A stretch of 64,000 bases of DNA from the NCBI RefSeq assembly GCF_024171605.1, contig NZ_JALKAA010000002.1:310001-374000 (forward strand). Direction: 5' to 3'. The notes beneath the pieces were generated by a model. That model saw only the letters and a program-made list of their open reading frames with translations. It did no database searches and had not been told where the DNA came from. This document shows positions 54,542 through 63,722 of the stretch, piece after piece. A program made the translations under genes and the position numbers. How positions within the stretch are numbered: the first letter of the stretch is position 1; every line of letters starts with the position of its first letter. Source of the stretch: Pontibacter sp. HSC-36F09 (GTDB lineage Bacteria > Bacteroidota > Bacteroidia > Cytophagales > Hymenobacteraceae).

Positions 54542-55882
54542 TCAGGAAGCCGCAGGCTTCCGCTGCAACGAGACCTCCAGCACCTGTTCTGTCTTCTCAG
54601 TTACTTTAAAGCGGTTATCGAGTCGCTGGCCCACAATCCAGGCAATAGACTGCTCTGATACCAATACCAGCGTTTTGGCTTTAAGGTTGGCCGGGATCTT
54701 CTTGTCGATCATGAAATCGCTGATTTTCTTTTTGCCGTTCATGCCGAGCGGTACAAACCAGTCGCCTTCCTGCCAGGGGCGCAACTTCAGCGGAAATTTA
54801 AGCAGGCCGGCATCCAGGGCAGCCACATGGGGTTTTGTGTTGAGCTTATACTCACTGGCAGGTACATAGCGCAGCGTCAGGTATACATGCTCCTCGTTTA
54901 CTTCAGTCTGACCTTCGGCTATGGTTACACTGCCAAAGCGACTCAGGTTGCGGGGCGTGATCACGAGCTGGTCGCGGTCTTTGACCAGGGTATGGCTCGG
55001 CGAGTCAAACTGTTTGCCCGGTATACCTTCCAGCGCCTCCACCAGTTCCAGCACCACGGTATAGCTGAAGTTAAAAGGTCTCAACAGCTCGTGTAGCACA
55101 ACCGGCAGGCCCGTCGCGTTCTGCAACGGCACCAGCGACAGGTATACGGCGTCTTCGGCCTCCTTTATACTTTGCTGCCGCAGGTTGTTGATGTAGGCGT
55201 GCACAATGGCCTCGGCCTGACTTACCCGCTCGGCCGTATGCTGCATGGTTTCCTCCAGGTTCGGGTTGATTTCCTTGAGCACCGGAATTACCTCATGCCT
55301 GATTTTGTTGCGCTGGTACTTCGTCGTTTCGTTGGATACATCTTCCCGCCAGATTAGTCGCTGCTCGGTCACGAAGTCGAAAATATCGTCTTTGGTAACA
55401 GTGAGCATTGGCCGGATGATGTGGCCGTTTTTGGCAGGTATACCGTGAAGCCCTGCTATACCTGTGCCCTTGGTGAGGTGCAGCAATATGGTCTCTGTCA
55501 GGTCGTTGCTATGGTGGGCTGTGGCAATGTAGTCGTAACCTTCCTGCTTGCGTACCTGTTCAAACCAGGTATAGCGGAGTGTGCGGGCTGCCATTTGGGT
55601 CGAGAGTTTTTCCTGCGCAGCAAAAGCACGGGTGTCGAAATTCTCGGTAAAGAAGGGCACCTCGTACTTTTTGGCCAGTTTTTTGGCGAAGAGTTGGTCG
55701 GCCTCTGCGTCTTCGGCACGTAGCCCGAAGTTGCAATGCGCAATGGCAAACGTATACTTAAGCTGGTGCAGTACTTCGCAAAGCACCACCGAATCGATGC
55801 CGCTGCTTACGGCCGCCAGTATTTTGCTGTCGGGCTCGCAAAGGGTATGGGATTGGATGAAACCGGAAACTTTCTGTAGCAT
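54542..55882 (-). CDS. tilS: tRNA(Ile)-lysidine synthase TilS
   Basis: Adds lysine to C34 of the CAU-anticodon tRNA-Ile so that it reads AUA, making it essential. The 446-aa protein has the N-type ATP pyrophosphatase P-loop AVSSGIDSVVL (24-34; second Gly of SGGxDS is Ser), HCNFGLRAEDAEADQ, ATAHHSNDLTETIL, NKIRHEVIPVL and the C-terminal domain with LRPWQEGDWFVPLGM. AUA codons in this genome are strongly tied to the AGGTATA/TATACCT heptamer, which makes this enzyme especially needed here. Confidence 0.92.
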   Translation of the reverse strand: MLQKVSGFIQSHTLCEPDSKILAAVSSGIDSVVLCEVLHQLKYTFAIAHCNFGLRAEDAEADQLFAKKLAKKYEVPFFTENFDTRAFAAQEKLSTQMAARTLRYTWFEQVRKQEGYDYIATAHHSNDLTETILLHLTKGTGIAGLHGIPAKNGHIIRPMLTVTKDDIFDFVTEQRLIWREDVSNETTKYQRNKIRHEVIPVLKEINPNLEETMQHTAERVSQAEAIVHAYINNLRQQSIKEAEDAVYLSLVPLQNATGLPVVLHELLRPFNFSYTVVLELVEALEGIPGKQFDSPSHTLVKDRDQLVITPRNLSRFGSVTIAEGQTEVNEEHVYLTLRYVPASEYKLNTKPHVAALDAGLLKFPLKLRPWQEGDWFVPLGMNGKKKISDFMIDKKIPANLKAKTLVLVSEQSIAWIVGQRLDNRFKVTEKTEQVLEVSLQRKPAAS

Positions 55883-55998
55883 AAGGCAGCGGCTGGTATA
55901 TTTTTTATAATTTTGAAGTTAAGAACAGGCAAAGGCTGCAGGTATAGAAACGTTGGAATGAAACGTTGCCCCTGACCCTTGTCTTTTGTCCATAAAAC

Positions 55999-57837
55999 AT
56001 GAACATCACAAAATTAGTCTATTCTATTCTCTTTACGCTATTCTCGCTGACAGTTTTGGCGCAGGAGCAGAAGCCTCCGGTGACTCCGCGACAGGCGGCG
56101 CAGAAAGTTCGTCCGCCGCAGCCGCCCAAAATCGTGCCGCAGCAACAGCCTCCCCAGCCACGCCTCAACCAGCCGCAGCAGGCACCTCAACAACCCCGCA
56201 CCACACCACAGCAGGATACAGCCCTTCCGACGCAAACGCCGGCTCAGCAAGGGCCTCAGCAGCAGGGGCAGCAGGACCGAGTGCAGCTGAAGAATACAGA
56301 AGAATTGATAGGCACGATCATCAATGGGAAGCGTGTCAACAAACTGATCGGGAACGTGATCTTTCAGCAGAAGGAGACGCTCTTGTATGCTGATTCAGTG
56401 TACCAGTACCGTGACAGCGAAATACTGGAGGCTTTTGGCAACGTGCGCATCAACCAGGCTGATACCGTAACGATGACAGGCACGAAGGCGATTTACGATG
56501 GCGCAAAGCGCACCGCCAAAATGAGTGGCGGCGTGACCATGCAGGATCCCAACATGACGCTTACGACGCCAACCCTGGACTATAACCTGGATTCTCGCAC
56601 GGCAGTTTATACCGAAGGCGGCACCATCGTGCAGCCCGAAAACCGCCTGCAGAGCCAGCGCGGCACCTACGATACCAATACCAAAGTCTTCACTTTTCAG
56701 CAAAATGTGAAAGTGTTCTCGCCAGACTACGAGATCACGGCGCAGAACATGCGCTACAACACCGAAACCAAGGTAGTTTACTTCCAGGGGCCAACTTTTA
56801 TTAAAGGACAGAATGGCGACCTTTATGCGGAACAGGGTACTTACAATACCGTCACCAAAGTGTCGCGCTTTGGTCGCAATGCCTACATCGTAACACCGGA
56901 GTACCGTTTGGGAGGCGATGACCTGTACTATGACGAAGCCCGTGGCTACGGAGAGGCGAAAGTGAACATGACTATGCGCTCCCTCAAAGACGACGTGACC
57001 ATACGCGGACAGGTAGGCCGCTACTGGCGCGAGCAGGGCGTGGCCAAGGTATGGGGCAATCCGGTGATGGAGTCGATCATGGACGGCGACACGCTGTACA
57101 TGTCCGCCGATTCGCTTATTTCCCGCGAGGCGAAGGCGGACGGGCAGCCCAGTATGCTGTTCGCTTTCAACAACGTGAAGATCTTCAAATCAGACCTGCA
57201 GGGCACCTGCGACTCGCTCAGCTACAACAGGACTGACTCGCTGATGTACATGCACCGCAACCCAACACTGTGGAGTGAGCAGAGCCAGATTGTGGGCGAT
57301 ACCATCCGCATCCACATGCGCAACAAGACCATCGATAAGATGTACATCTTCAGCAACTCATTTATCACCTCCGAAGACTCGCTCCAGAACTACAACCAGG
57401 TGAAAGGCCGCAACATGGTAGCGCATTTTCAGGACGGTCGTATGCGGCGGGTGAACGTGAACGGCAATGGCGAAAGCATTTATTTTGCGCTGGAGGGCGA
57501 TTCGGTGCTGACAGGTATGAACCGGGCCGTGTGTAGCGATATGGTTTTAAACTTTGCAGAAAATAAAGTCAAATCTATTTCGTTTCTTGTTAATCCGGAG
57601 GCTAAATTCATACCACCGCACGAGTTGCAGGCCTCGGATCGAAGGCTGGAGGGGTTTGCCTGGCTGGAAGAACTCAGACCCGATAAGAATGAGGTGGTGA
57701 ACCCGCGGGCATCGGTAAAAGAACCGGCTGCGCCTGCAAAAGCCGCTACGCCAGCAAAAGGCAAGGCATCGGGCACCAAGTCAGGTCAGTCCAAAGGCAA
57801 AAAGCCTGCTGCCAAACCGACGCCGGTCCGCCAGTAA
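55999..57837 (+). CDS. OstA/LptA-like LPS-transport protein
   Basis: A 612-aa periplasmic protein. A signal peptide (ITKLVYSILFTLFSLTVLAQ) leads to a Pro/Gln-rich disordered stretch (about 22-95), then OstA-like beta-jellyroll repeats (about 98-340 and beyond, with ETLLYADSVYQYRD, EAFGNVRINQADTVTMTG, SRTAVYTEGGT) and an Ala/Lys/Pro-rich C-terminal tail. LptA/OstA proteins form the bridge that carries lipopolysaccharide to the outer membrane. The size is about three times that of E. coli LptA, normal for Bacteroidota OstA-like proteins. It is 55 bases upstream of bamD. Confidence 0.87.
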   Translation: MNITKLVYSILFTLFSLTVLAQEQKPPVTPRQAAQKVRPPQPPKIVPQQQPPQPRLNQPQQAPQQPRTTPQQDTALPTQTPAQQGPQQQGQQDRVQLKNTEELIGTIINGKRVNKLIGNVIFQQKETLLYADSVYQYRDSEILEAFGNVRINQADTVTMTGTKAIYDGAKRTAKMSGGVTMQDPNMTLTTPTLDYNLDSRTAVYTEGGTIVQPENRLQSQRGTYDTNTKVFTFQQNVKVFSPDYEITAQNMRYNTETKVVYFQGPTFIKGQNGDLYAEQGTYNTVTKVSRFGRNAYIVTPEYRLGGDDLYYDEARGYGEAKVNMTMRSLKDDVTIRGQVGRYWREQGVAKVWGNPVMESIMDGDTLYMSADSLISREAKADGQPSMLFAFNNVKIFKSDLQGTCDSLSYNRTDSLMYMHRNPTLWSEQSQIVGDTIRIHMRNKTIDKMYIFSNSFITSEDSLQNYNQVKGRNMVAHFQDGRMRRVNVNGNGESIYFALEGDSVLTGMNRAVCSDMVLNFAENKVKSISFLVNPEAKFIPPHELQASDRRLEGFAWLEELRPDKNEVVNPRASVKEPAAPAKAATPAKGKASGTKSGQSKGKKPAAKPTPVRQ

Positions 57838-57854
57838 ACACTATATTTTCACGC

Positions 57855-57885
57855 TTGTAAATCACAGGGATATTGTATAATTTTG
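57855..57885 (+). promoter_or_regulatory. Promoter of bamD and downstream genes
   Basis: TTG (57855-57857), 20 bases and TAATTTTG (57878-57885). The -7 box ends only 7 bases before the bamD ATG, so transcription would start at or next to the start codon. This predicts a leaderless or nearly leaderless message. Confidence 0.55.
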
Positions 57886-57892
57886 CCCGTTC

Positions 57893-58717
57893 ATGAACAA
57901 AGGAATCCTGCATACCGTCGTAATGTTGTGCCTGTTGGTTTTTGCAACCAGCTGCAGCAACTTCCAAAAGCTATTGAAAAGCAACGACGTTGACCTGAAA
58001 TACAAAGCCGCGCTCGAATACTACGAGAAAGGAGACTACTACCGTGCCAACCAATTGCTGGAGCAGGTAATGCCTTTGATGACGGGAAGAGAAGAGGCCG
58101 AGAAAGCCCGTTTCTACTACGCCAACACGCACTACCAGCAGCGGGAGTATATGCTGAGCGCTTTCCAGTTCCGCACTTTCTACGAGACATACCCGCGCAG
58201 CGAGTTGGCTGAAGAGGCGATGTTCCTGCAGGCCAAGTCACTCTTCAACGACTCGCCGGACTTTGAACAGGACCAGACCAGCACCGTAACGGCCATGGAG
58301 TCGATCCAGGAATTCCTGGTGCGCTACCCGAACAGCCAATATGCGGCAGAGGCCAACACAATGTTCGATGATCTGAGCGCCAAACTGGATCGGAAGTCCT
58401 TTGAAAGTGCCCGCCTGTATTATAAGCTGCGTAACTATAAGTCGGCTGTAGTGGCATTCACAAACTTCCTGCGCGAAAATCCGTCTTCCCCTTATGCTGA
58501 GGAAGCCTCTTATTTGAGAATAGATGCACAGTACCGTTACGGGCTGGATAGTGTGCCGGACAAGCAGCAGGAGCGTTTCACAGAGGCAATTGACTTCTAC
58601 CAGGCCTTCATCGACCAGTATCCGGACAGCCGTTTTCTGCGTAGTGCCGAGCAGGTATACGCCAGCACGCAGTCAGAACTCGAGAAAATAAAGAAAACTA
58701 ACCCAAGCAATTCATAA
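57893..58717 (+). CDS. bamD: Outer-membrane protein assembly factor BamD
   Basis: A 274-aa lipoprotein of the BAM complex that inserts beta-barrel proteins. Signal with lipobox FATSC (Cys at 21), then five TPR-like helical pairs (KYKAALEYYEKGDYYRANQL, AFQFRTFYETYPRSELAEEA, FTNFLRENPSSPYAEEASYL, FYQAFIDQYPDSRFL). Length and repeat order match Bacteroidota BamD. It starts an operon with rpoZ, coaC, coaB and porD, spaced by 11, 5, overlap and overlap. A promoter lies directly before it. Confidence 0.92.
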   Translation: MNKGILHTVVMLCLLVFATSCSNFQKLLKSNDVDLKYKAALEYYEKGDYYRANQLLEQVMPLMTGREEAEKARFYYANTHYQQREYMLSAFQFRTFYETYPRSELAEEAMFLQAKSLFNDSPDFEQDQTSTVTAMESIQEFLVRYPNSQYAAEANTMFDDLSAKLDRKSFESARLYYKLRNYKSAVVAFTNFLRENPSSPYAEEASYLRIDAQYRYGLDSVPDKQQERFTEAIDFYQAFIDQYPDSRFLRSAEQVYASTQSELEKIKKTNPSNS

Positions 58718-58728
58718 ATCAAGTATAT

Positions 58729-59055
58729 ATGGCAATCGTTCCATCATCAATCGTTACCCGTAACATGGCCGACTTCGCAAAGCAGACCGGCAATGTGTAC
58801 AAGTCTGTTTCGGTGATTTCTAAAAGAGCAAACCAGATCTCAGTGAAGCTGAAGGAAGAGTTGAACTCTAAGCTGGCTGAGTTTGCGACAACAGTGGATA
58901 ACCTGGAGGAGGTATTCGAGAACCGTGAGCAGATCGAAATCTCTAAATACTACGAGCGCCTGCCAAAACCAACTAACCTGGCGATCGAGGAATTCCTGGA
59001 AGGCAATGTTTACGTTCGTACACCAGACGTAGAGACTGACGAAATATCGCTGTAA
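58729..59055 (+). CDS. rpoZ: RNA polymerase omega subunit (Rpb6-like)
   Basis: A 108-aa protein of the Bacteroidota omega family, which looks like eukaryotic/archaeal Rpb6. SIVTRNMADFAKQTGNVYKS opens the conserved part, SVISKRANQISVKLKEELNSKL is the polymerase-binding helix and KPTNLAIEEFLEGNV the end. It helps assemble and stabilise the beta-prime subunit. It lies 11 bases after bamD and 5 before coaC, the usual Bacteroidota order. Confidence 0.92.
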   Translation: MAIVPSSIVTRNMADFAKQTGNVYKSVSVISKRANQISVKLKEELNSKLAEFATTVDNLEEVFENREQIEISKYYERLPKPTNLAIEEFLEGNVYVRTPDVETDEISL

Positions 59056-59060
59056 GGCAC

Positions 59061-59621
59061 ATGCTCCGGAATCGGAAAATAGTATTGGGAGTTTGCGGGA
59101 GTATAGCTGCGTATAAGGCAGCCATGCTGGTCCGCTTACTCGTAAAAGCAGAAGCAGAAGTACAGGTAATCCTGACCACTTCTGCTTCTGCCTTTATAAC
59201 CCCGCTCACGCTGGCGACCCTTTCCAAACGGCCGGTGCTCACCGAGTTTGTGCTCAACGAGCAGGGTGTCTGGAACAACCACGTGGAGCTGGGTCTTTGG
59301 GCCGATGCCATGGTGGTAGCGCCTGCCAGTGCCAACACGGTTGCCAAATTTGCCAACGGGTTATGTGACAACCTATTATCAGCCACTTATTTATCGGCAC
59401 GTTGCCCGGTGTTTGTGGCTCCGGCCATGGACCTGGACATGTACCGGCACCCGGCAGTGCAAGCCAACTTCACCAAACTGCGAGGGTATGGAAACTCCAT
59501 TATTGAAGCAGGGTATGGCGAACTGGCCAGCGGACTGGTAGGACAGGGGCGTATGGCAGAGCCCGAGGAAATTATTCGCGTACTAGAAAACCACTTTTCA
59601 GGCATTGGAAAAACTGTTTGA
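59061..59621 (+). CDS. coaC: Phosphopantothenoylcysteine decarboxylase half (CoaC)
   Basis: A 186-aa HFCD flavoprotein that decarboxylates phosphopantothenoylcysteine in CoA synthesis. GVCGSIAAYKAAMLVRLL (10-27), VAPASANTVAKFANGLCDNLL (FMN and active-site His-equivalent area) and APAMDLDMY (substrate motif P-A-M-N-x-x-M variant, with Asp for Asn) are present. In most bacteria this is the N-terminal half of a single CoaBC protein of about 400 aa. Here the frame ends at 59621 and CoaB continues in the +1 frame, overlapping by 17 bases. Confidence 0.88.
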   Translation: MLRNRKIVLGVCGSIAAYKAAMLVRLLVKAEAEVQVILTTSASAFITPLTLATLSKRPVLTEFVLNEQGVWNNHVELGLWADAMVVAPASANTVAKFANGLCDNLLSATYLSARCPVFVAPAMDLDMYRHPAVQANFTKLRGYGNSIIEAGYGELASGLVGQGRMAEPEEIIRVLENHFSGIGKTV

Positions 59622-60264
59622 GGGCAAAACCGTGATGCTGACCGCCGGCCCAACGTATGAGCCGATTGATCCGGTGCGCTTTATCGGCAATCACTCGACC
59701 GGCAAAATGGGCTATGCACTGGCCGAGTGCTTTGCCAGTCGGGGCGCACAAGTAAAGCTCGTGGCTGGCCCAACTAACCTGCAGGCACAGCACGAAGGTA
59801 TAACGGTTATACCTGTCACGACAGCCGATGAAATGTATGCGGCCGTAAAACAGCTGGTTCCTGCAGCTGATATTTGGGTATTTGCTGCCGCCGTAGCCGA
59901 TTACAAACCCAAAGTCGTTGCTACCAAAAAGATAAAAAAAGCCGGTTCCGAACTGACGATTGAACTCGTGAAGAACGTTGATATAGCAGCTGCGCTCGGC
60001 AGAGAGAAGCGGGAAAACCAGTTTGCCTTAGGCTTTGCCCTAGAAACGGATAACGAAGACAGCAATGCCCGCGAGAAGCTGAGAAAGAAGAACCTGAACA
60101 TGATCGTGCTGAATTCGCTAAATGATCCGGGCGCTGGTTTTAAGCACGATACAAATAAAATCACTATTATTGAGGAAGATACGACCACAGCTTTTGAACT
60201 GAAGCACAAAAGCGAAGTGGCACAGGATATCGTCAACCTGATCTGGGAGAGACTCTATGTTTAA
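59605..60264 (+). CDS. coaB: Phosphopantothenate-cysteine ligase half (CoaB)
   Basis: A 219-aa protein, the CoaB half of CoaBC: TAGPTYEPIDPVRFIGNHSTGKMG (two overlapping motifs, about 12-35), FAAAVADYKPK and NDPGAGFKHDTNKI are the CTP- and phosphopantothenate-binding motifs. It can only begin at TTG 59605 (reads MEKLFEGKTVML), inside coaC. Adding or removing bases near 59600-59615 would give one continuous CoaBC. It is either a true frameshift, a coupled pair of overlapping genes or a sequencing error. The pathway is essential, so an inactive gene is unlikely. Confidence 0.85.
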   Translation: MEKLFEGKTVMLTAGPTYEPIDPVRFIGNHSTGKMGYALAECFASRGAQVKLVAGPTNLQAQHEGITVIPVTTADEMYAAVKQLVPAADIWVFAAAVADYKPKVVATKKIKKAGSELTIELVKNVDIAAALGREKRENQFALGFALETDNEDSNAREKLRKKNLNMIVLNSLNDPGAGFKHDTNKITIIEEDTTTAFELKHKSEVAQDIVNLIWERLYV

Positions 60265-61162
60265 GCGACTGTTTGTTTTGCTGTGTGTGATGGGAATGGC
60301 CCTGGGAACTCGCGCCCAGGAGCTGCAGTGCGATGTGGTGGTTAACAGCGAACAAGTAGCTTTTGCAGACCGGCAATTGTTCACCGAAATGCAGAACCGC
60401 ATTTTCGAGTTCATGAACAACCGCCGCTGGACAAACCAAACTTACAGAGTAGATGAGCGCATTAAGTGCCGCATCCTGATCAACCTGACCGAGATGCCTG
60501 AAGTTGGTACTTTCCGGGCCAATGTGCAGGTTGTGTCGGTACGGCCAGCTTACGGTACCGGCTACGAATCCACACTTTTCTCGTTTATCGACCGCGACTG
60601 GCTTTTCCAGTTTAACGAAGCACAACCCCTCGACTTTGCCGAAAATAACTTTACCGGCAACTTGTCGGCCATGCTTGCTTACTACGCCTACATGATCATC
60701 GGGATGGATAACGACAGCTTTGCCAAACTGGGCGGCTCGCCTTCTTTTGACCGGGCGCGTGGCATCCTGAACCTGGCAGCTTCACAGAACTCTATTTTTC
60801 CGGGCTGGCGTCCGTTTGAGGGGAACCGAAACCGCTACTGGATGATCGACAACATGCAGGACCCGGTGTTTGTACCGTTTCGGGAGGGCATCTATACCAT
60901 GCACCGCCAGGGGATGGACCTGATGGTGCAGGACCCGGAGAAAGCCCGCAAGGCGACGCTCGATGTGTTAAGGAACATCCAGAAGATATCGCAGCAAAAG
61001 CCCGGCGCGGCGGTGATCCGTTCTTTCTTTGAAGCCAAGTCCGATGAACTGGTGAATATTTTCAAAACCGCCGCTCCAGCCGATAAGCAGGACGCTTATA
61101 CCTTGCTCACGCAGGTGGACCCTACCAACAACACCAAATACGAAGTACTTCTCCAGCGCTAA
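60257..61162 (+). CDS. porD: Type IX secretion protein PorD (DUF4835)
   Basis: A 301-aa periplasmic protein with signal peptide (MFKRLFVLLCVMGMALGTRAQ) and the DUF4835 domain over nearly all the rest: LFTEMQNRIFEFMNNRRWTN, LNFT-like beta region, MLAYYAYMIIGMDNDSFAKLGG and GIYTMHRQGMDLM. This family is named PorD and is linked to the type IX secretion and gliding machinery of Bacteroidota. It overlaps coaB by 8 bases, so translation is probably coupled. The role in secretion is from genetics in other species. Confidence 0.88.
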   Translation: MFKRLFVLLCVMGMALGTRAQELQCDVVVNSEQVAFADRQLFTEMQNRIFEFMNNRRWTNQTYRVDERIKCRILINLTEMPEVGTFRANVQVVSVRPAYGTGYESTLFSFIDRDWLFQFNEAQPLDFAENNFTGNLSAMLAYYAYMIIGMDNDSFAKLGGSPSFDRARGILNLAASQNSIFPGWRPFEGNRNRYWMIDNMQDPVFVPFREGIYTMHRQGMDLMVQDPEKARKATLDVLRNIQKISQQKPGAAVIRSFFEAKSDELVNIFKTAAPADKQDAYTLLTQVDPTNNTKYEVLLQR

Positions 61163-61231
61163 GCCTTTTCCAAATTTCACAGAAAGCGCGTATCTTCACG
61201 GGGCGGATGGCTATACCTGTACGCTATACCT

Positions 61232-61462
61232 ATGGGCAAACGCCAGATAAGAATCAATCGAAACAAATTGGCCGATCATCTGCCCGATTTGCTCCAACAG
61301 CAGACGGTGCAGGTGGTGTTGAGAACCCGCGTGGTGGTGCAGGGCGTGCTACAGCATGTTTCAGCTGAAGAACTGGAGTTGCTCGACGGCCGACGCAGCA
61401 GGCACACTATACCTGTAGCGGACGTGGAAGAAGTGATTTACGACATAGAAGCACCTTATTAG
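61232..61462 (+). CDS. Small SH3/Sm-like protein of unknown function
   Basis: A 76-aa basic protein. QVVLRTRVVVQGVLQHVSAE then LELLDGRRSRHTIPVADVEE reads as a five-strand beta barrel of the Sm or SH3 kind, preceded by a helix. No recognised family; RNA binding is a guess from the fold. It lies 69 bases after porD, with two TATACCT heptamers in between. Confidence 0.6.
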   Translation: MGKRQIRINRNKLADHLPDLLQQQTVQVVLRTRVVVQGVLQHVSAEELELLDGRRSRHTIPVADVEEVIYDIEAPY

Positions 61463-61472
61463 AAGAGAACTC

Positions 61473-61739
61473 GTGACTAGGAAAAGTGAATTAGGCTTAT
61501 TAGTTATTTTTGTTCTTTTTTTGCTCTTATTTGTATTTTCTGTCATTCAGCTTTATAATCTTGAACTCCTTCATAACGATTAAGAAAGAATTGCGGGAAT
61601 ATTTGAAGGGAGTAAAAATACAGCAAGTGGAGAGACACTCAATACACCACTCTGGAAGGGCTTTTTAATTAGTAGCGCATTTGGGTCTACTATTATGATG
61701 GTGTTCATACTATATCGTATTTGGAAAGCAAAGAGTTGA
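61473..61739 (+). pseudogene. Two-helix membrane protein broken by an in-frame TAA
   Basis: Translating from GTG 61473 gives MTRKSELGLLVIFVLFLLLF and a first membrane helix, then NLELLHND and TAA at 61581-61583. The same frame then continues ERIAGIFEGSKNTASGETL, PLWKGFLISS and a second helix STIMMVFILYRI to TGA at 61737-61739. The total is 88 codons, with one internal stop. The pattern (intact frame, one TAA) mirrors the broken gene at 39308-39844. No family is recognised. Confidence 0.5.
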
Positions 61740-61844
61740 TCGCAGTGCATTCAGTTTAACTGAATAAAATTAACAATAGAATTATCGAACGAAGCATGGG
61801 CAAAAAGGCTTATACCTATTGTCTGGTGTCTTTTGACCTTTTTT

Positions 61845-63524
61845 ATGCTGATTGATCTTAAAATAAAAAACTACGCACTGATAGAGCAGTTGGAAATGAA
61901 TCCATCGCCGGTGCTCAATATTATAACCGGCGAAACCGGTGCCGGTAAGTCCATTATGCTGGGCGCCATCGGACTGCTGCTTGGTAACCGTGCTGATTCC
62001 AAACTACTCTTCAACCAGGAGCAGAAGTGCGTGATTGAGGGGGTGTTTGATATTTCGCAGTACAACCTCAAAGAGGTGTTTGTGGCCGAAGACCTGGACT
62101 TTGATGAGCAGTGCATTCTGCGCCGTGAGATCAGCCCGAGCGGAAAGTCACGCGCCTTTGTGAACGACACGCCGGTAACGCTGGATGTGCTCCGAAAAAT
62201 AGGGGAGAACCTGATGGATATCCACTCGCAGCACGACACCCTGCAGCTGGGCGATACGAGCTTTCAGCTCAATATCCTCGATATCTATGCCGGCAACACC
62301 TCGTTGGATATTTATGCGGGCAACCTCTCATACCTGAAAGACTACAACGAGACTTTTCGCAGGTATAAGAAGCTGGATGGCGACTATAAAAAACTGACCG
62401 ACCAACTGGCGCAAGCGCAGAAGGAGCTGGATTACAACACTTTCCTGCTCAACGAACTCGAAGAGATCAACCTGCAGCAAGACGAGCAGGAGCAGCTGGA
62501 GACAGAACTGAAGGAACTGGAGAACGCAGAAGACATCAAACTGAAGCTGACCCAGGCGGTGCAGTTCCTGACGGAATCCGAGTTCAACATCACTTCGGCC
62601 CTGAAAGACACCGTGCAGCTGATCAATCAGTTGGCTGCTTTCTCCCCAAAATATGAAGAGTTGCGCACGCGCACTGAGAGCTGCATGATCGAGCTCAACG
62701 ACGTGGCCGGTGAACTGGAAGATGCAGAGCGTCGCACGGAAGCAGACCCGGCCCGCACTACGGAGGTGCAGGAGCGCCTGAACACCATCTATACCTTGCA
62801 GCGAAAGCACCAGGTGCAGACCATTGCAGAGCTCCTCGAAATACAGCGCGAACTCGAAAACAAAGTAGGCAGTGTCCTCAACCTGGACAATGCTCTTTCC
62901 AGCACCGAGAAAGCCATGAAAGAGGCGGAGAAGGAAATGCTGGAGAAAGCTGCTGTGCTTTCGGAGCGTCGTAAAGCCTCGTTTGGCCAGTTCGAAAAGG
63001 AACTCTATACCTTGCTGGCCGAACTCGGAATGCCGAACGCCCGCATTGTCATTCAGCATAAAGCCGCCGCGCCAACTGCTACCGGCACCGACGAGATCAG
63101 CATTCTGTTCAGCGCCAACAAAGGAGCACAGCCGCAATCATTAGTGAAGGCAGCCTCAGGTGGTGAATTCTCCCGCCTGATGCTGAGCATCAAGTACATG
63201 CTGGCCGACAAAACGGCTCTTCCAACTATCGTGTTTGATGAAATTGACACAGGTATATCCGGTGAGGTGGCCGTGAAAGTAGGCAAGATGATGCAGCAGA
63301 TGGCACAGAAGCACCAGATCATTGCTATATCGCACTTGCCTCAGATCGCAGCGCAGGGCAACTCGCATTACTTCGTGTACAAGCATGACACTGAAGACCG
63401 CACGATCAGCCGTATTAAAAAGCTGAGTGAGAAAGAGCGTGTGGATGAAATTGCCCACATGATTGCAGGCGCCAACCCAAGTGCAAGCGCCTATAAGAGC
63501 GCCAAAGAATTGCTGTCGCTGTAA
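61845..63524 (+). CDS. recN: DNA repair protein RecN
   Basis: A 559-aa SMC-like ATPase that helps repair double-strand breaks. Walker A GETGAGKSIML (about 29-39), N-terminal lobe with DIHSQHDTLQLGD, two long coiled-coil arms (about 155-365, Glu/Gln/Leu-rich), the ABC signature SGGEFSRLMLSIKYML (about 441-456) and Walker B PTIVFDEIDTGISGEVA. The frame begins at TTG 61833; ATG 61845 (MLIDLKIKNYALIEQL) is the family start. It closes the bamD-rpoZ-coaBC-porD neighbourhood seen in Bacteroidota. Confidence 0.94.
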   Translation: MLIDLKIKNYALIEQLEMNPSPVLNIITGETGAGKSIMLGAIGLLLGNRADSKLLFNQEQKCVIEGVFDISQYNLKEVFVAEDLDFDEQCILRREISPSGKSRAFVNDTPVTLDVLRKIGENLMDIHSQHDTLQLGDTSFQLNILDIYAGNTSLDIYAGNLSYLKDYNETFRRYKKLDGDYKKLTDQLAQAQKELDYNTFLLNELEEINLQQDEQEQLETELKELENAEDIKLKLTQAVQFLTESEFNITSALKDTVQLINQLAAFSPKYEELRTRTESCMIELNDVAGELEDAERRTEADPARTTEVQERLNTIYTLQRKHQVQTIAELLEIQRELENKVGSVLNLDNALSSTEKAMKEAEKEMLEKAAVLSERRKASFGQFEKELYTLLAELGMPNARIVIQHKAAAPTATGTDEISILFSANKGAQPQSLVKAASGGEFSRLMLSIKYMLADKTALPTIVFDEIDTGISGEVAVKVGKMMQQMAQKHQIIAISHLPQIAAQGNSHYFVYKHDTEDRTISRIKKLSEKERVDEIAHMIAGANPSASAYKSAKELLSL

Positions 63525-63722
63525 ACTCAATTAAAGCCGCCCTTTGCTGAGAAGCTCAATTCTGAAACAGGATAGGGATGAATAGAGGAGCGGGCTTATG
63601 TGAATGATGGCTGCTTTGAACTTGAGTTATACCTAGTTATTGCTATATTGCTGCGTAATTTCCGCGGGCTATACCTAACTGGCGGGAATCATGAAATTTT
63701 AAAACATTAACCTGACAAATAC

